Positions 1-21,200 of a DNA stretch of 55,883 nt are shown piece by piece; position 1 is the first letter of the stretch, and each line of letters begins with the position of its first letter. This DNA is from Streptomyces sp. JJ36. GTDB taxonomy: Bacteria > Actinomycetota > Actinomycetes > Streptomycetales > Streptomycetaceae. The notes under the pieces were generated by a model. It searched no databases. It had not been told where the DNA came from and saw nothing but the letters and a program-made list of their open reading frames with translations. The position numbers were made by a program, and so were the translations under genes. The stretch spans positions 1 through 55,883 of the forward strand of contig NZ_JACYHE010000037.1 of the NCBI RefSeq assembly GCF_021696945.1. The letters run 5' to 3'.

Positions 1-2
1 CG

Positions 3-3000
3 CCGGACCGGCACGCCCCGGACCGGCACGCCCCGGACGGGCCGGCCCCGGACGACGAGCCCGCCGCCGACCGGCCGGTCCCGGCGCTGCTGACCCGGGA
101 GTGGATCGCCGCGCCCCGCACCCCGGCGAGCGGGCCGGCCCGGCGCCCGCTCGGCGTGCTGCTGGTCGGCGCCGCGGACACCCTGGAGTACGCCGAGGCC
201 GCCGCGCACGCCGACGGGGCCGACAAGGGCGGCTGGGTGCTGGTGCGCGAGGACAGCGTGCACCCCCGGCTCGGCCCCGACGAGTACGGCATCGACCTCG
301 CCGACCACGCGGCCGCCCAGGGCCTGGCGGAGCAGCTCTACGAGCGCTACGGCCGGCTGGACGCCGTGGTCGACCTGGTGGACCTGACGTCGCGCACGCC
401 GCGCCCGGACGGCCCCCCGCTGCCGGGCGAGGCGGCCCGTATCGGGCTGTTGCAGCACCTGGTACGGCGGGCCACGGCGGCCGGCGACGACCTGACCGTG
501 TTGCAGGTGACCCGCGGCCGGCACGCGCTGCGCAACCCGGTGCCCACGGCGCGGGGCGCGGCCATGGCAGGGCTGGTGCGCGCCGTCGGCGCCGAGTACC
601 GCGCGGTGCGGTCGGCCTCCGTGGACCTCGACCCCGCATGTACCGGCCCGGAGCAGGTGCTGGAGGCCGTACGGGCGGAGCTGTCCGCGGCGGGGCCGGC
701 GCCCGGCGAGGTGGTGCTGCGCGGCGGCGACCGCTTCGTGCCCGGCCCGCTGCGGCGCCGGCCGCGCCCGGCCGCGGAGCCCGCGCGCCCGGCCCTCGAC
801 CCGGACCGCACCTATCTGGTGACCGGCGGCACCTCCGGGCTGGGCCTGGCGGCCGCCGAACGGCTCGCCGCGCTCGGCGCCCGGCGGCTGGCGCTGCTGG
901 GCCGCCGCCCGCTGCCGCCGCGCGCGTCCTGGCCCGCGCCGGCGGACGGTACGCCCGGTGCCGCGCCCGACCCGGACGCCCGCACGGCGGAGCTGGCCCG
1001 CACGGTGACGCGGCTGGAGGCCGGGGGCGTGCGGGTGGCCCTGCACACCGGGCCGCTGACCGACCGCGCCGCCCTGACCGGCTTCCTGGACCGGGTGCGG
1101 GACGAACTCGGCCCGGTGGCGGGCGTGCTGCACTGCGCGGGTGCGGTGCACCGGCGCCGCCCGGCGTTCGTCCGCCGCACGGTCGAGGACGTGGCCGCCA
1201 CCTGGGAGCCGAAGGTGGCGGGCCTGCGGGTGCTGGACGAGCTGGTGCGGACGGACCGCCCGGACTTCGTCGTCCTCTACTCCTCGGTCTCCGCCCGGCT
1301 GCCCGAACTGGCCGTCGGGCTGGGCGACTACGCGGCCGCCAACGCCCATCTGGACGCCTTCGCCGCCGAACGGAACGCGGCCGCGGGCCCGGACGGCACC
1401 CGCTATCTGCCCGTCGCCTGGGGGAGCTGGACCGGCCTGGGGATGGGCGAGGTCACGGCGGAGGCGTACCGGGCCCGCGGCTTCGGCGCCCTGGCCCGGG
1501 AGGACGGCCTGGACCTGCTGGAACGGGTGCTCCTTGAGCAGACCGCGGCCGGACGGCCGGAGGACGAGCGGGTGACGGACGCCGTGGCGGCGGCCGTGCG
1601 CCCGCGGAGCTTCCCGGAGGAACCGGCGCCCGGTACGGGCCCGGACGCCGGCCGCCCGTACGCCGGCGCGGCACTGCAGGGCGCCCCGCAGCCGGGCGCG
1701 CACCCGGGCCCCGGCACGACCCCGGGCACGACCCCCGGCAACCCGCCGGACCCCGGCACGGCCCCGGACGCGCTCCGGGACGACCCCGAGCAGAAGGAGC
1801 AGAAGGTGACCACGGGTGACGGCGCCGAGCGCGCCGGGACAGGCACGGCCGTCGAGGGCTTCCTCCTCGACCTGATGGCGCAGGAACTGATGCTGCCCCG
1901 CGCGTCGGTGGACGCGGACGACGCCTTCGCCGACCTGGGCGTCGACTCCATCCTGCTGGCCGGCATGGTGGGCCGGCTGGAGGAGCTGACCGACGCCCCG
2001 GTGGATCCCTCGGTGGTGCTGGAGAACCCCACCGCCCGGCGGCTCGCCGCCCATCTGACGGCCGCGTTCCCCGACGGGGTGGCCGCCTGGGCGGTCCGGA
2101 ACGCCGGCTCCCCGGCGGGTACGGGAACGGACAACGGTGCCGACCCGCACGCCGCCGGCGGACAGCCCGCGGCGGACACCGGCGCGGGCGCCGGGACGGA
2201 CGACGGCGCGGCGGCGCGGGCCGGCACCGGCGCGGCGGAACCCGGGACGGACGCCGGGACGGACGCGACCGCCACGACGGTCGCCCAGGCCGGCCCGCAG
2301 CCCGGCGGAGCCGCCACCCCCGGCGGTACGGCCCGTCCGGACGGCCCGCGGCCGCTCGCCGTGATCGGCATGGCGAGCCGCTTCCCCGGCGCGCCCGGCA
2401 CGGACGCCTTCTGGCGGCTGCTCTCCGAGGGGCGGTCGGCCGTCCGGGAGGTGCCCCGCTCCCGCTGGGACAGCTCGGCCCTGTACGACGCCGCGAAGCG
2501 GCCGGGCCGCTCGGTCTCCCGCTGGGGCGCGTTCCTGGACGGCATCGAGGACTTCGACCCGGAGCCGTTCGGCATCGCCCCGGAGGACGCCGCCCATGTC
2601 GACCCGCTGATCCGGCTGGTGCTGGAGTGCGCCGAGCAGACCTTCCGGGACGCCGGCTACGCACGGGAGGAGCTGGCCGGCACCCGTACGGCCGTGTTCG
2701 CCGCCGCCCACACCGGCGCGTACGCGGCGCGCATCCGCACCCCGCACCGCAACACCGTCACCGGGCTCAACCAGAACTTCGCCGCCGCCCAGCTCGCCCA
2801 GGTCTACGACCTGCGCGGCCCGCACCTGGTGGTGGACACGGCCTGCTCCTCCTCGCTGGCCGCGCTCAGCCTGGCCGAGCAGGCGCTGCGGCTCGGCGAG
2901 TGCGACACGGCGCTGGTCGCGGCGGCGGACCTGCTGCTGGACGAGATGCCCTATCTCAAGCTGAGCGCCTCCGGGGCGCTCTCCCCGGACGGCGCCTGCC

Positions 3001-3866
3001 GGGTCTTCGACGTCGGCGCCAACGGGCTGGTGCTGGGCGAGGGCGCCGGCGCGCTGCTGCTCAAGCCGCTGGAGACGGCGCTCGCCGACGGCGACCGGGT
3101 GTACGCGGTGCTGGAGTCGGTGGCCGTCAACAACGACGGGCGCACCATGGGCCTGACCACGCCCAACCCCGACGCGCAGGAGGAGGTCGTCCGGCGGGCC
3201 CTGGAGCTGGCCGGCGTCCGCCCGCGCGAGATCGGCTGCGTGGAGGCGCACGGCACCGGCACACTGATCGGCGACCCGATGGAACTGCGGGCGCTGACCC
3301 GGGCGTTCGGCGGCGCGGACGGCGCCGGCGACCGCGGCTGGTGCGCCGTGGGCAGCGTCAAGTCCAACATCGGCCACGCGCTGATGGCCGCCGGCATGGC
3401 CGGGCTGCAGAAGACCGTGCTGGCCCTCCGGCACGGCGCCCTCCCGCCGACCCTGCACTGCGACACGCCGAACCCGCGCTTCTCCTTCGCGGAGTCGCCG
3501 TTCTTCCCCAACACCGCGCTGCGCGACTGGCGGCCGGAGACCGGCCTGCGGCGGGCGGGGGTGAGCGCCTTCGGCTTCGGCGGCGTGAACTGCCACGCGA
3601 TCCTGCGCGAGCCCACCGGCGCCGAGCTGGCGGCCCGTACGGGCGAACGCCCGAGCCTGCCGCCGGCCGTCTTCCACCGCACCCGGCACTGGGTGGACCG
3701 GCCGGACGCCGCTGCCGCCGCGGAGCCCGCCCCCGGGGCGGGCGCGGCGCCCCCCGGCATCCCCGCTGCCGCAGCCGTGCCGGCGGCGGAGCCCGCCCCG
3801 CGCCCGGTCACCGCCGCCCCCACGGCCGGCAGCCGCCCGATCCTGTCCCTCGAGGAGCTGAACTGA
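3..3866 (+). CDS. Trans-AT polyketide synthase, 3' part (KR-ACP-KS), 5' truncated by window edge
   Basis: The reading frame is open from the window edge; 1287 residues are visible, numbered from base 3. Residues ~35-265 are the structural half of a ketoreductase. Residues ~265-515 are its catalytic half, with the NADPH motif TGGTSGLG and the Tyr443/Asn447 pair in DYAAAN, so this KR looks active. An ACP follows (attachment Ser649 in GVDSILL). The ketosynthase covers ~780-1215 with Cys948 (DTACSSS), His1083 (EAHGTG) and His1125 (NIGH). There is no AT domain, and the linkers are Ala/Pro/Gly-rich as in trans-AT PKSs. The KS has unusual family positions: AAHVDPLIR in place of the usual DPQQR, and NIGHALMAAG. 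The gene ends at the KS, and the next gene opens with a DH, so the module is split between proteins. The short tail ILSLEELN could be a docking motif (inference). Confidence 0.95.
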   Translation, partial: PDRHAPDRHAPDGPAPDDEPAADRPVPALLTREWIAAPRTPASGPARRPLGVLLVGAADTLEYAEAAAHADGADKGGWVLVREDSVHPRLGPDEYGIDLADHAAAQGLAEQLYERYGRLDAVVDLVDLTSRTPRPDGPPLPGEAARIGLLQHLVRRATAAGDDLTVLQVTRGRHALRNPVPTARGAAMAGLVRAVGAEYRAVRSASVDLDPACTGPEQVLEAVRAELSAAGPAPGEVVLRGGDRFVPGPLRRRPRPAAEPARPALDPDRTYLVTGGTSGLGLAAAERLAALGARRLALLGRRPLPPRASWPAPADGTPGAAPDPDARTAELARTVTRLEAGGVRVALHTGPLTDRAALTGFLDRVRDELGPVAGVLHCAGAVHRRRPAFVRRTVEDVAATWEPKVAGLRVLDELVRTDRPDFVVLYSSVSARLPELAVGLGDYAAANAHLDAFAAERNAAAGPDGTRYLPVAWGSWTGLGMGEVTAEAYRARGFGALAREDGLDLLERVLLEQTAAGRPEDERVTDAVAAAVRPRSFPEEPAPGTGPDAGRPYAGAALQGAPQPGAHPGPGTTPGTTPGNPPDPGTAPDALRDDPEQKEQKVTTGDGAERAGTGTAVEGFLLDLMAQELMLPRASVDADDAFADLGVDSILLAGMVGRLEELTDAPVDPSVVLENPTARRLAAHLTAAFPDGVAAWAVRNAGSPAGTGTDNGADPHAAGGQPAADTGAGAGTDDGAAARAGTGAAEPGTDAGTDATATTVAQAGPQPGGAATPGGTARPDGPRPLAVIGMASRFPGAPGTDAFWRLLSEGRSAVREVPRSRWDSSALYDAAKRPGRSVSRWGAFLDGIEDFDPEPFGIAPEDAAHVDPLIRLVLECAEQTFRDAGYAREELAGTRTAVFAAAHTGAYAARIRTPHRNTVTGLNQNFAAAQLAQVYDLRGPHLVVDTACSSSLAALSLAEQALRLGECDTALVAAADLLLDEMPYLKLSASGALSPDGACRVFDVGANGLVLGEGAGALLLKPLETALADGDRVYAVLESVAVNNDGRTMGLTTPNPDAQEEVVRRALELAGVRPREIGCVEAHGTGTLIGDPMELRALTRAFGGADGAGDRGWCAVGSVKSNIGHALMAAGMAGLQKTVLALRHGALPPTLHCDTPNPRFSFAESPFFPNTALRDWRPETGLRRAGVSAFGFGGVNCHAILREPTGAELAARTGERPSLPPAVFHRTRHWVDRPDAAAAAEPAPGAGAAPPGIPAAAAVPAAEPAPRPVTAAPTAGSRPILSLEELN
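1794..1808 (+). promoter_or_regulatory. In-frame internal Shine-Dalgarno and GTG inside the first PKS gene
   Basis: AAGGAG (1794-1799) lies 6 bases before GTG 1806, which is in the PKS reading frame (residue 602) and sits just before the ACP. Translation from here would give a 686-residue ACP-KS protein. It is either a functional internal start or a scar of a former gene boundary. Confidence 0.4.
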
Positions 3867-3868
3867 CG

Positions 3869-15258
<11,390 letters not shown>

Positions 15259-15262
<4 letters not shown>

Positions 15263-18200
15263 ACGCGAACACCGAAACCCTGCGCCGGCTGATACTGGAG
15301 CGGGTCCGCAGCGGACGGCTGGACACCGCGGTGGCGGCCCGGCTGCTCGCGGCCCGCAACGGCACGGCCGCCGACCGCGCCTGCACCCTCGTCGGCTACG
15401 AGCCGGTGTGGGAGGAGGCCGGCGGGCCGGGCTCTCCCGCCGGAACCGCCCTGCCCGCCGGGGAGGTGCTGCTCGTCGAGGACGGCACCGCCGGTCCCGC
15501 GGAGCGCGGCGACGGCCCCGGGGACGGGCTCTCCGGGCCCCGGGACGCCGGTCCCGGGGACGTCCCGCTCCGCCACGTCCGGGTGGGCCGCGACGTCGGC
15601 GGGGACACCGCGGCCTGGACGGCCCTGCTCGACGAGTTGCGCACGGCCGGGCGGCTGCCCCGCGGCCTGGTCTTCGCGCTGCCCGCCGGGCGGATCACGC
15701 CGGAGCGCGCCGTCGAGCTGGTGCTTCCCGCGCTCCAGGCGGTCATCGCCGCCCGCGACCCCGGGCCGCTGCCCGTGGCCTTCCTGGTCACCGGGGCCGA
15801 CGGCGCCGGACTCGGCGCGGCGCTGGGCGCGTTCGCCCAGGTCGTCGCCGACGAGGACCGGCGGCTGGCCGCGGTGTCCGTCCGGGTGGACGACCGGTGG
15901 CCGGGGCCCGGCACGCCCTTCGCCCGCGCCCTGGCCGAACTGGGCGGCGCCCGGCCGGGCCTGGCCGAGGTGCGGTACGGCGCGGAGGGGCGCCGGGTGC
16001 GGGTGCTGCGCCGCTGCGGCGCCGGAGACACCACCGGGCCGGCCGGAACGGCCACCGGCGCGGACACCGCACCGGACGGCGCCGGGGACGCACCCGAGGG
16101 GGACGCGGTCTTCCGTCCCGGGGGCCGCTACCTGCTCACCGGCGGCGGCAAGGGCATCGGGCGGCGGCTCGCGGCCGTGCTGGCCCGCGAGTACCGGGCA
16201 CGCCTGGTGCTCACCGGGCGCTCCGCGCCCGACGCGGAGCTCGTCGCCGAGCTGCGCCGCCTGGAGGAGGCCGGGGCCCGGGTCCGGTACGTACGCGGCG
16301 ACGTGACCCGGTACGCGGACGTGGCGGAGGCGGTGGCGACCGCCGAGCAGGACTACGGCGGCCTGGACGGCGTACTGCACTGCGCCGGGCTGAACGAGGA
16401 CGCCTACGTGGTCAACAAGGACCCGGCCTCGGCCCGCCGGGTGCTCGCGGTCAAGCTCACCGGCGCCGCCCACCTGGACCGTGCCACGGCCGGGCGACGG
16501 CTGGACTTCCTGGCGCTGTTCTCCTCCACCTCGGCGTGGTCCGGCGCCGCCGGGCAGGCGGACTACGCCGCGGCCAACCGCGGCCTGGGCGCGCTGGCCG
16601 CCGCACGGGCGGAACGGGTGGCCGAGGGGACCCGGCACGGCGCGTCGGTCTCCGTGGCCTGGCCGCTCTGGGCCGAGGGCGGCATGGAGATCGCCCCGGA
16701 GACCCGGCAGGTGCTGGAGGAGATGCAGGGCATGGTGGCCATGCCCACCCCGGTCGGGTTCCGGGCGCTGCGCGGGGCGATCGCCGCCGGGCGGCCGGAG
16801 ACCGTGGTGGTGTACGGCCGGGAGGCGCGGATCGAACGCTGGGTGAGCGGGTTGTCCGCGACCGCGGCGCCGGCTCCCGGGACCGGTCACCCGGCACCGG
16901 ACGCGGCGCCCGCTCACGGGCCCGCGTCCGCCGGGGAGCCCGCCGAGGGGCCCGGAGGCCCGTCCGGTGAGGGGCTGACGGCCGCGGCACAGGAGTGGCT
17001 GCTCGACCTGGTGCGCCGGACGGCCCGGCTGCCCGCGGGGCGCCTCCGCGCGGACCAGGAGTTCGCCACCTTCGGCATCGACTCCATCCTGATCAAGAAG
17101 CTCACCGCCGCCCTGGAGGACCGGCTGGGCGAGCTGCCGGTGACGCTCTTCTTCGAGAACCGGACGGTCGGTGAACTCGCCGGCTATCTCGCCGCCCACC
17201 GCCCCGCCGAGCTGCGCGCCGCGCTCCCCGCGCCCGGGCCGGCGCCGGACGGCGCCGGTCCCCCGCCCTCTCCGGGGACCGGCGACGCCGCCGAGGACGC
17301 CACCGCGCCGCACGGCGCGGTGCCGGGCGGTCCCGCCCGCGCGGCGGACGCTTCCCGCGGCCCGGACACCGGCGACACCACGGGCGTCCCCGCATCCGGC
17401 GACGGCGACCGCCGGCCGGCCGGTGCGCCGGTTGCGGACTCCGGCCGGCGCGGGCAGGCAGCCGGCCTCCCGTCCGGGGCCGGAACCGGCGACCAGGCGG
17501 CAGCCGGCGACGGCGGTGCGGACACCGCCGGGTCCGCCGCGGCGGACCCGGCTCCGGCCGCGGCCGGCAGCGGACCCGCCGCCGCACCGGACGTGGGCAC
17601 CGCAGCGGCGCGGGACACCGCACCCGGCACGCCCGGAGGCCCGGAGGGCACCGGGGAAGACCTCGGGGACGCCGTGGCGATCGTCGGCCTGGGGTGCCGC
17701 TACCCCGGCGGCGCCGACCTGGCGGAGTTCTGGGACTCCCTCTCCACTGGCGCCGACCTGATCCGGGAGATCCCCGCCGACCGCTGGGACAACAGCCGCT
17801 ACCGGGCCGCCGAGCGCGGCGCCCCCGGCGCCGTCACCGCGGGCTGGGGCGGCTTCCTGGACGACGTGGCCCGCTTCGATCCGCTCTTCTTCTCCATCGC
17901 GCCCAGCGAGGCCCCCCGGCTGGACCCCAACGAGCGCATCTTCCTGGAGGTCGCCTGGTCGGCGCTGGAGCACGCCGGGTACTCCCGGCAACTGCTGCAC
18001 GAACGCACCCGTACCGCCGAGGGGACGCACTCGGTCGGCGTCTACGTCGGCGTCACCGGCTCGCAGTACGGGCTGGTGGGCGCCGAGCAGTGGGGCCGCG
18101 GTAACCGGGTCTTCGCGCACTCCATGGACTACTCCCTCGCCAACCGGCTGAGTTACGTCCTGGACGTGCACGGCCCCAGCATGGTGCTGGACACCGCCTG

Positions 18201-21200
18201 CTCCGGCTCGCTGACCGCCCTGCACCTGGCGTGCCGCGGCCTGCTGTCCGGGGAGACCCGGATGGCCCTCGCGGGCGGCGTGAACGTCAACCTGCACCCC
18301 CTGAAGTACGCCACCCTCACCGACATGCGGCTGCTGGCCTCGGACGGCCGGTGCCGCGCCTTCGGCGCCGGCGGCGACGGCTTCGTGCCGGGCGAGGGGG
18401 CGGGCGCCCTGGTGCTCAAGCGGCTGGCGGACGCGCTCGCGGACGGCGACCGGGTCCACGCCGTGATCCGCGGCACCGCGATCAACCACGGCGGCCGCAG
18501 CAACGGCTACACCGTCCCCACCCCCCGCGCCCAGGGCGCCGTGGTCGCCGAGGCGCTGCGCCGGGGCCGGGTGGACCCGCGGTCCGTCTCCTACGTCGAG
18601 GCGCACGGGACCGGCACCGCCCTCGGCGACCCCGTCGAACTGGAGGGCCTGACCCGCGCCTTCCGCGCCGGGACGGAGGACCGGGGCTTCTGCGCCATCG
18701 GCTCGGTCAAGTCCAACATCGGGCACCTGGAGGCGGCGGCCGGGGTGTGCGGGGTGACCAAGGTGGTGCTCCAGTTCGCCCACCGCACCCTGGTGCCCAC
18801 CCTCCACTCCGAGCCCGTCAACCCGAAGCTGCACCTGGAGTCCACCCCGTTCCGGCCGCAGCGCACCACGGAGCCGTGGGAGTCCCCGGAGGGGGTGCCG
18901 CGGCGGGCCGCCGTGAGCTCCTTCGGGGCCGGCGGCGCCAACGGCCATGTGGTGCTGGAGGAATGGCACGAGCCGGAGCCGGACCGGGCGTCCGCCGCGC
19001 CGGACACCCGGGAGCGGGCGTATCCGGTCTGTGTCTCCGCCCGTACGCCGGAGCAGCTCCGGAAGGTCGCCGAGCGGCTGGCGGCCGCCCTGGAACGGCG
19101 GGACGGGAGCCCGGCGCTGCGGGACGTCGCCTGGACGCTGCTCGCCGGGCGGGACGCCTGGGACCACCGGCTGGCGGTGGCCGCGTCCTCCGTGGACGAG
19201 CTGTGCCGGGCGCTCCGCGCCCACCTCGGCGGCGCGGACGGGACCGGCGTCCACACCGGGCGGGCCGGCGCCGCGGAGCCGCCCGGGACGCCCGGCGGCG
19301 CGGACGCCGGCGCGTGGGCCGCGGCCTGGGCGGCCGGGGCGTCCCTGGACCCGGCGGAGGTCTTCGGGGACGGGCCGCGGCCGCGCCCGGTGCCGCTCCC
19401 GGCCTACCCGTTCGGCGGCAGGCGCTACTGGGTGCCGCTGGCCGCCGAGGACGCCGCGCCGGGCGCCGGGCGCCCGGAACCGGCCGGGGCGTCCCGTACG
19501 GAGGACAGCCGGCCGGAACCGGCCCCGCACTCCGCGGTGCTGCGCCGCACCGACGCCGTGCTCGCCGACCACCGGGTGCGGGACCGCGCCGTGGTGGCCG
19601 GGGTGGTGCAGCTCGCGCTGGTCCGCGCGGCCCTCGCGCCGGACGCCCCCGACGCACCGGTGGTGCTGGAAGGGGTGCGGTGGCGCGTGCCGCTGGAGGC
19701 GCACGACGACGCCCTGGAGACCGAGGTGACGCTCACCGAGGGGGCGGAGCCGGGCGGCGTGGAGTACGCGGTACGGGAACGCTCCACCGGCACCGTCCAC
19801 TCCACCGGTACCGCTCACCCCGGGGCACCGGAGGAGACGCCGGAGCCGCTGGACGTGGCCGCGCTGCGGGACCGCTGCCCGCGGGCCGTGCCGGGCGACG
19901 CGGTGTACGCGGCGGCGGAGGCCGCGGGGCTGCGGTACGGGCCGCTCTTCCGCGGGCTGCGGACGCTGCGCCGGGGCGACGGGGAGGCGCTGGCCGAACT
20001 GGAGCGCCCCGAGACCGGCGCCCCGGAGTGGGCCGTCGAGGCCGCGATGACGGACAGCGCGCTGCACGCCGTGCAGGGCGTGCTGCCGGAGGGCGGCACC
20101 GGCACGGCGCTCCCCGCCTCGGTGGAGCGGATCGCGGTGCACGGCCCGGCCCGCGCCGCCCGGCACGCCCATGTCGCGCTGCGGGCCCTGGACTCGGCGC
20201 GCGGCACCGCGCGGGCCGATGTGACGCTGGCGGCGGAGGACGGGCGGGTGCTGGTGCGGTTCGAGAACCTGCGCATCGCCCGGCCCGCCGGCGCGCGTCC
20301 CGGCGCCGCGCCCGGTGCCGGGACGGACACCGCCGGCACCGCGGACACCGCGGCGCGTCCGGCCACCGCCACCGTCCCGGACGCCGCCACCGTCCCGGAC
20401 GTCACCGCGGACGCCACCGCGGACGCCACCGCGGGCCGGGCGCCCGGCGGCGACGGCCCGGTGCCGCTGCACCGGGCGGTGTGGCGGCCGGAGCCGCCCG
20501 CGGGTCCCGCGGATGACGACGGCCGGCCGGTGCTGGTGCTGACCACCGCGCACGACCACGGTCTCGGCGCCGCCCTGGCCGCACGCCACCGCGCGGCCGG
20601 CTCGGCGGTGCGGGTGACGCACCTCGCCGACGTACCGCGCGGTGCGCAGGGCTTCGCGGCGGAGCTGGCGGCCGCCGGGGACCCGGGCACCGTCTGGTAT
20701 CTGGGCGGCGTCGAGGACCGGCGCTACTCCGCGGACGACCTGGACCAGCTCGACGACGCCCTGGACGACGGTCCGGTGGGCCTCTTCCATCTGCTGAAGG
20801 CGCTGGACGGCGCAGGCGGGACGAGGTCCGGGGAGGCCCGGGGCCCGGCGCGGCTGCACGTGGTCACCTCCGGGGTGCAGCAGACCGACGAGGCCGTGGC
20901 CGCCTGCCACCCCTTCGGCGGCGGGCTGCCGGGCCTGGTCGCCGCGGCCTCGCGGGAACGCGGCCGCCCGGGTCTGAGCTGCGTGGACGTGGCGCGGGAC
21001 GACCTGGTGCGGGCCGCCGCGACCGGCCTGTGGGAACCCCTGCTGGACCTGCTGACGGCCGAGCCCGCCGCCCGCCCGGCACACCCGGCCGCGATCGCGG
21101 ACGGCGTCCGCTACGCCCGGCACCTGGAGCGGGTGTTCCTGCCCGCGCCGGCCGGGGACGGGGACGCCACCGCCGGGGACGGAGCGCGGCCCGCACCGGT

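Noticed and set aside
3..48. A 15-bp tandem repeat at the left edge
   Set aside because: Two copies in an Ala/Pro/Asp-rich linker of the PKS; ordinary linker slippage and cut by the window edge.
3..3866. An acyltransferase domain within the PKS genes
   Set aside because: No GHSxGE-type AT motif is seen between any KS and the next domain; only short linkers ending in YPF are present. The AT must be supplied in trans from outside the window.
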